This document shows positions 7,927-17,200 of a DNA stretch of 64,000 nucleotides, in pieces (position 1 is the first letter of the stretch; each line of letters opens with the position of its first letter). The DNA comes from Euglena gracilis. Taxonomy: Eukaryota > Euglenida > Euglenophyceae > Euglenales. Both the position numbers and the translations under genes were made by a program. The stretch is from assembly GCA_039621445.1 (NCBI GenBank), contig CP154957.1, positions 23,970,938-24,034,937 of the forward strand, given 5' to 3'. The notes beneath the pieces were generated by a model, which saw only the letters and a program-made list of their open reading frames with translations, had not been told where the DNA came from and ran no database searches.

Positions 7927-9645
7927 TTGCATACAGCGGGCCCGTCCCCCTCTTCTGCGGGGGCCGCACCATCCTTTCCCAGAGGGGCACACACCAGGGC
8001 TGCCCTCTGCCCTCTGGGCCCCATCGGGTTCGCCCTGGCGCTGCAGCCGCTGCTGGACCAGATAACCAGGGACGGCCAGCTGCTATGGAACAGCTGGTAC
8101 CTGGACGACGGCCTCCTGGTCGGAACCCCCGACAGGATTGAACACTGCCTCCGTTTCCTGCTGCAAGAGTCCCACCGCATTGGCCTTGGCCTCAACCTGC
8201 AGAAGTGCGTCATGTGGGGCCCGGGAGCGCGGAGTCCACGCAGTTGCGACAGATTGCAAGTGGTCCCTTGGTCACCAGGGGAAGGCATTACCGTGCTCGG
8301 TATCCCAGTAGACCACCCCGCGTCCTCCGACACCACCAAGAAAGCGTGGGCGGATGCTGCCGCCAAGATCGAGAAGGCCTCATCTACCATAACGTCCCTC
8401 ACCGACGCCCAGGTGGCACATCACCTTCTGCGGAGCTGTCTTGACGGCTGCAAAGTGAACCACCTCCTACGCGCGTCCGACTCGTATGGCAGCCAAGATC
8501 AGGTTACAGGCTGCTCGGAGGTCATCATTAACGCCTTCGAGGACATACTGGGCACGGCACTGAACCCACAACAGCGGACACAAGCGTCGCTGCCCCTATC
8601 CAGCGGGGGCTGCGGCCTTCGCATCCCATCCTGCACTCAGCCCCCAGCCAGGATCTCCTGCCTTGCAGACTTCTATTCAGACGGGGCCAGGCGCGTGGGT
8701 GTGCCGGACTACGCATCCGGCCTGCAGCTACCCCTGGTCGCGCCCGTCCTGGACGACCTCCGGGGCAGGCTAGGAGCCAACCATGCCACGGTCACCACCT
8801 TCCTCCACAACCCACAACGACTCGCCTCCGCGGACCAAGAACCCCGGAGGCAAAAGTGGTGGAACCACGAGCTGGGCAAAAAGGCGATGGATGGCCTTGT
8901 GGACCAGGCCCGGCCCCGCGACCAGAACCGCCTCCTTGAACAAGCCACGGGGTTCGGACACGGCTGGATGGCGGCCACCCCTTCCAACAACTCCCACACC
9001 ACCTTCTCTAGCGAGGAGTACACCTTGGGACTGAAGTGGTGGTTAGGGCTTCCGGTGCTGGAGGACGTCAGCCAGCCGTGCACAGGGTGCGGCCAGCCAC
9101 TGGACCAGGAAGGCGACCACCTGCTTTGCTGCCGCAGGAACAACTTCTCAGCCCGGCACAACGCTGTTCAGGATGCTCTGTTTCAAACCTTGTCCAACAG
9201 CGGTCACCGGGTGCAGAAGGAAGTTTCCCTGCCAACGGCCCGAGACAGTCACCTACGCCCGGCGGACCTCCTGCTGGACTGCTGGTCCGAGGGGAAGCCG
9301 ACGGCGCTAGACGTTACCGTCTGCCACGGCTGGCAAGCGGCAGAACACACAGCGACCCGCGAACGCTGGAGATCCTTCCTGAAGAGGAGGGAGGACGCCA
9401 AAAAGCAGAAATACAACGTGCCATGTCAGCAAGCAGGGTGGTGCTTCACACCTTTCGCCCTCGGGACATGGGGTGGCATGGGACCGGAAACGGCCAAGAC
9501 ACTGAGCAGAGTGGCCAAACGCACATCGTCCTGGCAACAGGGCGCTGAGCGCGAAACCAAGCAAGCAGAAATCTACCAGAATGTGGCCATCGCCTTGCTC
9601 CGAGAAGTGTTCCACCTCTTACAACCCAAGCACGTCCTCCGTTAA
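7927..9645 (+). pseudogene. LINE C main ORF, second part: RT catalytic motif, zinc motif, RLE endonuclease
   Basis: Real coding content starts at about 8010, after the 7-bp duplication: LGPIGFALALQPLLDQI, then the catalytic SWYLDDGLLVG (motif C, YxDD), LGLNLQKCVMWG and ITVLGIPVD. Towards the C-terminus come CTGCGQPLDQEGDHLLCC (Cys-Cys-His-Cys), RHNAVQDALFQTL, and the nuclease core RPADLLLDCWSEG with TALDVTVCHGW, followed by KKQKYNVPC. This is the order found in RLE-type LINEs, whose nuclease nicks the target DNA to prime reverse transcription. The stop is at 9643-9645 after KHVLR. The second part is open throughout, so only the upstream duplication visibly disables the protein. Confidence 0.85.
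8002..8015 (+). repeat. 7-bp tandem duplication that shifts the RT frame
   Basis: GCCCTCT occurs twice in a row. One copy fewer joins QGCPL directly to GPIGFAL, the normal RT sequence between motifs A and C. Confidence 0.85.
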
Positions 9646-9667
9646 CCACGGGAGGAGGTAGGAGAAA

Positions 9668-9778
9668 AAAAAAAAACAACACACACACACACACACAACA
9701 CAACCACACACCCACACCCACACACGCACACACACCCACACCCACACACGCACACACGCACACCAAAACACCACAACC
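9668..9778. repeat. CA-rich microsatellite in the 3' UTR of LINE C
   Basis: An A12 run is followed by (CA)n with CCA and CACG interruptions. D has the same tract, slightly shorter (10574-10682). Confidence 0.85.
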
Positions 9779-9954
9779 ATCCGCCCGCCCCCCGCCCGCG
9801 CCAAGCAGGCCGCCTCACCCCTACCGTCAGCCACCCCAGCCGTCAACCACTCCAGCCGTCCCTCAGCGCCTTATATTGAAGATGGGCCTTGCCCGTTTTC
9901 CTCCTGCCCTGCCCTGCACCACCTTGTATATACTTTTAACCTCCTCCGGACCTT

Positions 9955-9992
9955 CAAACCCAGTAGGCTGCGCCACTGGTCGGTGGATTCGG
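9955..9992 (+). promoter_or_regulatory. Conserved 3' tail of LINE C
   Basis: The end CCAGTAGGCTGCGCCACTGG followed by TCGGTGGATTCGG is shared with D (ending 10897) and, with three changes, with B (minus strand, ending 4225). A shared 3' end this strict is expected where the element's own reverse transcriptase recognises it. Recognition is inference. Confidence 0.7.
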
Positions 9993-10033
9993 ATCCGCGA
10001 AGCATGGGAAACATGGGAATGGACAACACACCC
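9993..10033. other. 41-bp filler between LINE C and fragment D
   Basis: Unrelated to the element; contains the direct repeat CATGGGAA. It separates the 3' tail of C from the 5'-truncated start of D. Confidence 0.6.
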
Positions 10034-10897
10034 CTGCTGCCGCAGGAACAACTTCTCAGCCCGGCACAACGCTGTTCAGGATGCTCTGTTTCAAACCTTG
10101 TCCAACAGCGGTCACCGGGTGCAGAAGGAAGTTTCCCTGCCAACGGCCCGAGACAGTCACCTACGCCCGGCGGACCTCCTGCTGGACTGCTGGTCCGAGG
10201 GGAAGCCGACGGCGCTAGACGTTACCGTCTGCCACGGCTGGCAAGCGGCAGAACACACAGCGACCCGCGAACGCTGGAGATCCTTCCTGAAGAGGAGGGA
10301 GGACGCCAAAAAGCAGAAATACAACGTGCCATGTTAGCAAGCAGGGTGGTGCTTCACACCTTTCGCCCTCGGGACATGGGGTGGCATGGGACCGGAAACG
10401 GCCAAGACACTGAGCAGAGTGGCCAAACGCACATCGTCCTGGCAACAGGGCGCTGAGCGCGAAACCAAGCAAGCAGAAATCTACCAGAATGTGGCCATCG
10501 CCTTGCTCCGAGAAGTGTTCCACCTCTTACAACCCAAGCACGTCCTCCGTTAACCACGGGAGGAGGTAGGAGAAAAAAAAAAAACACACACACACACACA
10601 CAACACAACCACACACCCACACCCACACACCCACACACACCCACACCCACACACGCACACACGCACACCAAAACACCACAACCATCCGCCCGCCCCCCGC
10701 CCGCGCCAAGCAGGCCGCCTCACCCCTACCGTCAGCCACCCCAGCCGTCAACCACTCCAGCCGTCCCTCAGCGCCTTATATTGAAGATGGGCCTTGCCCG
10801 TTTTCCTCCTGCCCTGCCCTGCACCACCTTGTATATACTTTTAACCTCCTCCGGACCTTCAAACCCAGTAGGCTGCGCCACTGGTCGGTGGATTCGG
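10034..10897 (+). mobile_element. LINE D: 5'-truncated copy of the LINE C 3' end
   Basis: It matches 9127-9992 almost base for base: the zinc motif end, the endonuclease domain, the CA-rich tract and the 3' tail. The visible differences are a shorter CA tract and a C-to-T change that turns the Gln codon after NVPC into TAG (10334-10336). It is dead on arrival by truncation, as is typical of incomplete reverse transcription. The kinase start codon lies only 116 bp beyond its end. Confidence 0.85.
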
Positions 10898-11012
10898 TTC
10901 GCCCTTCTCCCCCTTCTCATAGTGAATTCAGGCCGCAGGTCAGTTCGCAGGTACGATCGCGACGCGTCTGATGGACACTTCATCTTCCTCAAGTGGCAAA
11001 TGCCATTAAAAA
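10898..11012 (+). promoter_or_regulatory. Leader between LINE D and the kinase start codon
   Basis: Only 115 bp separate the LINE tail from the first kinase ATG. It opens with CTTCTCCCCCTTCTC and has no TATA box that I can point to. An in-frame TAA at 11007 sets the start at 11013. Promoter or 5' UTR sequence must lie here, inside the LINE, or in an unseen upstream exon. Confidence 0.4.
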
Positions 11013-11210
11013 ATGCCGCTTCTCGATGAAAATTTGCGGAAGCGGTGCCATTCACATGGGATGTCTGATGAAGAGCCTGTGTCTTCAAAGAAGGTAAGGC
11101 ATGATGGAGAACGCAAGGAGCGGGATCGTGAGAGAGATCGAGAGGAAAGGGAAAGAGAAAAAGGAAAGGATGAAAAGGACAAGGAGCGGACGAAAGAGAA
11201 GAAGTTTTAT
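11013..11210 (+). CDS. LAMMER kinase copy 1, exon 1
   Basis: 66 codons starting MPLLDENLRKRCHSHGMSDE and ending in a charged RERDREER, KDEKDKERTKEKKFY tail, typical of nuclear kinases of this family. Donor GTATGA. It is followed by a 43-nt intron with a C-rich acceptor. Confidence 0.8.
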
Positions 11211-14200
11211 GTATGAAAGAAAAAAGTGCCATTTTGACTTCATTCCCCCCCAGACACCAAGGCAATCTGACGAAGAGGGGCATTTCCATGTTGTTTGTGG
11301 AGAAAATCTAACTGAGCGCTGTATGTCAACACAACTTTCCACTCTTGATTTCTTTCACCGCTTGCAGATAAGATTTTGGACTTGATGGGGCAAGGTATGC
11401 AGGTTGGTTCTTGTGAGTTCATTTGCAATGGTGATGCCTGAGTCCTGAGAATGTTTCAAATGCAGTTTTCTGTTTGTCGATCCCAGACAAGAAAAAGACT
11501 CGATCCAAGGCGCTTTTTTTCTTGGCGACCACCACCGAAATTTTCAAAATCGAAAACCAGGTTTAGGTTTCCCCCTGCCTGTCTGCCGCCTTTGGGTTTC
11601 CTTGTATGCGCAAGGAGCAGGGCCATTGTGGGCCCCGGGCGGAATATTGGCCATGCTACTTCTGGTGGTTGGGCCGACCATGCTGTTATCGACCTCTGGT
11701 GGTCGACAGAAATCGCCACTGTACTGCAATACCCCCCCTTTTTCAAAGGACTTTTGACTTTCGACCACGTTGGGCCGACCTGGTCGGCCCGACCTGTCGT
11801 TGCCACCGACCATATGGTCGGCCCGACCAAATGGTGGTCGGGCCGACCATGTGGTTGGTAGAAACGACGTCTGTGGTTTTTCCCTTTCAGAAGCATCCAA
11901 ACCCTTGCCAAATCCTGTGGAACATAAAGAAGGGCCATTTTGGCATATACCTATTTTATTAAAGGTTTGGGTTTGGGTAAAGTTTGGGTTAGGGTTAGGG
12001 TTAGGGTCAGGTGGAGGTCGAGTAGCGAACAAGCACCCTCTTGTCTCCAGCTGAACCCCGCCCCAAATGAGACCTACCATAGCCAAAACTGGCCAGTACC
12101 GGTTCGCCACCCAATCACCAGTAAACTTTTTTGAAGTCCAAAAAATGGGGCTATTGAAGGAGCAGGGTTGGGGTTCAGAGTCCCTGACGCCTGTCTTGAA
12201 TTTCTACTGACTTTGACGGAATTTAGGCTGAAATTGTTTTGGTCACCGATTTCCATTCAGGTGCCCATTGGGTCAGTCGATTCCCAAGACACTGAAATGT
12301 TGCCATTGGGTCATCTGATAAGAGAAGCTTTCAATCAAGGGGTGATTTGGCAACAGTTGAAACCACTAGTGCCAGTCGATTTTCAATGGAAGCAGACGGA
12401 CATCTGGATTCAGAAGTTTCATTGGTCAAGAATTTGGGGAAATCTAGATACCGTGCCCCCCCCCCAGTTAGTCACCCCCTTGGGAGGGGAATTTGGCCAA
12501 GGGTGACTAACAGGAGGGGGGTGACTAACTCGGGGGGGGGGGGTCAATTTATGCCCAATTTTTGCCCCCTGCCCCAATTCTTGGGGGTTTCAAGGTTGTT
12601 TTTGGGCATTCCAGGGCACTTTTCACGGATGGCAACCATAAAAAAAAATTCCGATGGCCAGGTTCGATGTTTTTTATAAAGAAACATATTTCCCTTCGAA
12701 AAAAAATTTCGGGGGGGCCCAAGGGTGCGTAAGGGGGGGGGGTGACTAACTAGGGGGGGGGGCATGTACCGCCAAAAATGCCCAAAATGGAACACAGGCT
12801 GTTTTTTGTGTCAAGAACTGTGTTTGGGCCAAGAGTTAGGGGGAGCCCAGGGGCGGGGACCGCGGCGCCGAAGGCGCCGTGGTCGCCCCTGGGCCCCCCT
12901 AAAACCTTGGCCCAAAACACTGTTCTTGTTTGAAACCGTGTTTTGGGCGAAAATTTAAGACTTTTAAAGTCTCGAAATCGGCCCAAACACGGTTTCAAGG
13001 TGGTGCCGACCCCCCCCCCCCGGGGGGGGGGGTGCCTGCCTGGGCAGGCACTCCCGATCCGACCCTCCTTGGGGGGGGGACACACGGCCAAAAGTGCCCT
13101 AGCACAGACCCCGGCGCCAAAGGCGCCGGGGAGCCAAAAATGGCCTATTTTCAAAGGAATGTGCCTGGGCGCAGGCCGAAATCCGACCTCCCGGGGGGGG
13201 GGGGAGGGGGGGGGGTAGTGCCTGGCAGGCGCCCCAAGGCACTTCGGACCCCCCCGGGGTTGGTAAAAAAAAGCAGCCTGATGGAACAAAATGTCATTCA
13301 GACATCGGAACCTGTTTAGGCAGTCAATTTCCATTCAGGCGCCCGTTAATCTGCCAAAAACCTCTTTTTTTGGCAATGCTTCGAATGAAATTCAAGACAG
13401 GCGTGCGGGCCCAGACAAAATAGGTTTTAGCAAATGGTCACAGATAAACACTGAGCGACGTTACACCGCGGTCACCTGGCTCCTCCTCAGCCATACCGAA
13501 CCACACCATCCCCCCGCGATTGTCCCTCCCCCCTTATTGCCCTGGCTGACCAAAACCAAACCTTGGATAAGACATTGTTTTTCGTCTGAGTCCGTGTTTA
13601 GGTCGAAGATTTAAGACCCTTTTTCCAGGTCTCGAAGTTGGCCCAAAGACGACCCAGGGGGGAGGGACAAAAAGGGAGAACAAAGGGGAAGTAAAGGCAA
13701 GCGCCAAAGAAAAAACCCATGCCCCCCCCCCCCCCGTACGTCCCGAACCACCCTGACGGCTCCGAGCGGGAAATTGGCCATGGAACTTTTGGTGGTCGCT
13801 AGCAACCGAATTCTGGCGACCGGTCGCTAGCGATCGTTGGTGGTCGGAGCGACCGGTCGCTAGCGACCACCAAAAATTCGACCCCCCCCTCTCAGAAGAT
13901 TTTTAACCCCCCCTTGTGAAGGAAAAATTTTCCCCAGAGAAAGCCATGAAATTTTATATCAAAAGTTCCTTTTTCTGCTTTTAGGATCTTGCAGGATTGT
14001 TGCTTTGTTATTGGAGGGCGGGGCGGTCCGGGGGGGGGGGGCGGCATTACCCTCACCCCCCCCAAAGTGTCCCCCCCTCAGAGTGGCCAATATTTTTTGT
14101 CAAATTTGCTTTACCCCCCTCAAAGTGCCCACTTTCGTTTGGCGCCAAAGCCCAAAAATTTACCCCCCCCCAAAGTGTCCCCTCCCCCAGAGTGGCCGTT

Positions 14201-17200
14201 TTGGGGTCCCATGGTGCCTGGAGGGTGTCCACTTTGAGGGGGGGGGGGTGAGGGTACATGCGCGCCTGGCCCTGGGTCGGGGGGGGGGGGCGCAGCCTCC
14301 CCCCCCCACTAGACGACCAAGGGCGCCGAAGGCGCCTTAGGACTGTTTTGTTTACGGTGCGCGTGGCATTACATGCGCGCCTGGCCCTGGGTCGGTTACC
14401 CCCCGGAGGGGATTTTGTTATTGGAGGGCGGGGGGGGGGGGGGAGGGGGGGGGGCGGCGGCCCCCCCCCACTAGACGACCAAGGGCGCCGAAGGCGCCTT
14501 AGGACTGTTTTGTTTACGGTGCGCGTGGTATTACATGTGCGCGTGGCCCTGGGTCGGTTACCCCCGGAGGGGATTTTGTTATTGGAGGGCGGGGGGGGGG
14601 GGGGGGGCGGCATTACCCTCACCCCCCCCCCAAAGTGTCCCCCCCTCAGAGTGGCCAATATTTTTTGTCAAATTTGCTTTACCCCCCTCAAAGTGCCCAC
14701 TTTCGTTTGGCGCCAAAGCCCAAAAATTTACCCCCCCCCAAAGTGTCCCCTCCCCCAGAGTGGCCGTTTTGGGGTCCCATGGTGCCTGGAGGGTGTCCAC
14801 TTTGAGGGGGGGGGGGGAGGGTACATGCGCGCCTGGCCCTGGGTCGGGGGGGGGCGGGAACCCCCCCCCCCCCGCTAGACGACCAAGGGCGCCGAAAGGC
14901 GCCTTAGGACTGTTTTGTTTACGGTGCGCGTGGCATTACATGCGCGCCTGGCCCTGGGTCGGTTCCCCCCCGGAGGGGATTTTGTTATTGGAGGGCGGGG
15001 GGGGGTGTGGGGGCAGCCCCCCCCCTCCCCGCTAGACGACCAAGGGCGCCGAAGGCGCCTTATGTTCACGGTGCGCGTGGCATTACATGCGCGCCTGGCC
15101 CTGGTAGCATCGTTTTGCAGTACAACGGGGGGGTTTTGTATAACATCCCAAAGGGGGGGGGGGGGCTTAAAAATTTTCTGAAGGGGGGGGGGTCGAAATT
15201 TTGGTGGTCGCTGGCGACCGGTCGCTCCGACCACCAATGGTCGGTCGACCATGACCAACGGTCGCTGGCGACCACCAAAAGTTCCACGGCCAATTTCCTG
15301 CATTGAGCCCACCCTGAAAACCAATCAATCACCTCTGTCCGATTGAGCAATTATTTGAGGGGGTAGCAAAAAAATCCATCAAAAAATGATCAATTGAAAC
15401 AACCTTGTGGTATGGGACAAGATCAGGTGGGGTAAGCAGAATCTTGTTCTGCAGTGGAAATGTCAGTCAGTTTGACGCATCCTTTCCCAGGGACATTTGC
15501 AAAGGTCATTGAAGCTTGGGACAGGAAGGAGCAGCGAAGATATGCAATCAAGATTGTCCGCGCAACAAAAAAGTACACCAGAGATGCTCAATTTGAACTG
15601 GACATCCTTGAGCGAGTGCGGAGGAAAGACAAAGAAGACCGTTAGTATGTCACTGGATTTATTCCCTTCAAGCCTTTTCCCTCTCTTCAGCTGCAGTGTC
15701 AAAGTCGTGTCCTCTTTCATGTACAATGATCCTCGACAAGACCGTGAGCATCTGTGCATTGTTTTCCCAAAATTGGTTTGCTCCGCTCCTTGCAATTTTA
15801 ACTATGGACCCTGAGCTTCATACACAGAAAGGGTGTGGGGAAACATTCAATTTTCCCAGGAAACATACAAAATCTCTTTTTTGATGGACACGGTGTCTTG
15901 GGATTTTCATTTGCTGGCACCTTCCTTTCCTGAATGTGACCGTGAATAAAGGCCTGGCTGCCCTGCACTTCATGGATATGAACACGAAATGCAGGGCATT
16001 CTTTTAACCCCCCCAAAGACCCGAAAGCTAAAAGAGCAAAATTTCACAATTAAAAATTTCACCCTCAACCCGAGGGGTCCCCCCCGGTGAATGTTCACCG
16101 GTGAACTTCACTGGGGGTCCACAACCCCCCAACCTCTGATGACGACTGGCAGGGCGATTGGCACTGAGCTCTTATCTCTTTCGAGTAATTGCGAAGCTTA
16201 CCACTGGGGAAAAGGGGGGGGGTGAACCCCCCTCCTTCCCGCCCCTGGTGATTGGCTAATCCTCCCCTGTTTGGACCCCTTGTCGGCTGAATGATTCAGG
16301 CCTGGCAGGGAGTTTGGGGTACGGAGGTGATTCGGAAACTTGGGATCCAGTTGCTCGCAACTCAAAAAAATTGTGAACAAGGCTGGGGTCATGGTGATAA
16401 TCATGATGCTCCTTCAGCTGCTAATTATCTCCGACCTACCCAGAAACATCGATTTTTTGATCCCGAAAAAAGCCCAAAATGGCTCCAGAAAGGTACTTGT
16501 TCGCTTACGACCCCCACCCAGAATTTTACAAGTTGGTTGCCTTGAGTTGGGAAACGACGATTTATGGGGTTATTGGAAGGAACATCGTTAGGGTTTGCAT
16601 TGCCCTCCCGAAATCTCGGCCAGGCAGCCCGGTTCCGGGCCAGATATGCCTATATCGAGACCCATATGTCGGGGCGGTCTCGGTACCTTGGCCAACAGAA
16701 GGAAAACGCAAAGGCAGCAGATGAACAGGGGGTGGAGAAATATAGAAAGCCCGCCGACCCTTCGACCCGGAAGGGGATTTGCCATCGTGAACATAGAGAA
16801 ACAGGGCAATTCAACTCAGTGGCCCAATTCGAAAAAAGACTAACACCCTGACCAAACGTCTCACCATGACCTTCCGGCAGTCGAGCATTCGACTGGGCCA
16901 TGTCATCACCCTAACCCCACTCCTTCAAATAACCCCATATCACCCCCTTTATGGCCTCAAGCGAACTGGGCCAAAATTCGCCGAAAAATGGAGGAAACTT
17001 GGGCTACACACTGGGGGGAAAGTTAACCCATGGTTGGATGGGGCACTCCAAGGGGGTGTTCCCCCCGCGTCCCCCCCGCATCCCGGATTTTGGCCGGGCA
17101 TGTTTTTTGGTCGACCAAAGGAAAATTACATACAATTTTGGGTGATACCAAAGAAAACGTGGGGGTGGTTGGGCCACAGTTCCCCCCCGTGTCCCCCCCC

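Larger units (their letters stand above)
6318..8141 (+). pseudogene. LINE C main ORF, first part: 2A peptide and reverse transcriptase fingers/palm
   Basis: This frame is open from at least 6120, and no ATG is found early in it. The codon at 6318 is TTG, so the true start is unclear and translation may come from the upstream ORF. It encodes HLGDYAGRTFLFHRNALWDI and a CWCPRCGLW cysteine motif, then the 2A peptide, a 230-residue linker, and a non-LTR reverse transcriptase. RT motifs visible are FPRGSAAGPSGLRPSHLQD, LTPLRKKDNGVRPVAVGETI, TQVGVGVRNAAEA, and the catalytic motif A in LQVDYSNAFNTVDRGAIL. The frame derails at 8002-8015, where GCCCTCT is duplicated, and stops at 8139-8141. The rest of the polymerase follows in the next frame. 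Confidence 0.85.
5615..9992 (+). mobile_element. LINE C: RLE-type non-LTR retrotransposon with a 2A peptide
   Basis: A GC-rich, nearly full-length-looking element of about 4.4 kb. In order it has a Dam/DIRS-type NPPF domain ORF (5708 onward), a 2A peptide (6588-6638), a non-LTR reverse transcriptase, a Cys/His motif, and a restriction-like endonuclease domain ending at the stop 9643-9645. A CA-rich 3' UTR and the tail shared with B and D follow. There are no LTRs and no poly(A) tail. The endonuclease type places it with the R2/NeSL/CRE-like (RLE) LINEs rather than the APE LINEs. The left border is the point where homology of the minus-strand element B stops (about 5608-5620). The element is disabled by a 7-bp duplication in the polymerase. 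Confidence 0.85.
11395..15490 (+). other. Kinase intron 3 (4.1 kb), repeat-filled
   Basis: Contains GGTCGG-rich palindromic DNA (11640-11850), a TTAGGG-like array (11964-12010), an element with inverted GTTAGTCACCC ends (about 12460-12765), C/G-run repeats with GGCGCC hairpins (12840-13270), and two short palindromic elements (13787-13875, 15199-15280). It also holds an array of CTAGACGACCAAGGGCGCC units (14030-15110). No nested gene recognised. Only the part from 13582 on is present in copy 2. Confidence 0.7.

Noticed and set aside
14053-14878. Overlapping Pro/Gly-rich open frames of about 200 codons
   Set aside because: They consist of tandem C/G-run modules, change frame with run length and differ between the two copies.
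13000-15200. CRISPR-like spaced repeats
   Set aside because: Spacing and unit length are irregular, runs vary, and the host is eukaryotic; this is satellite-like repeat DNA.
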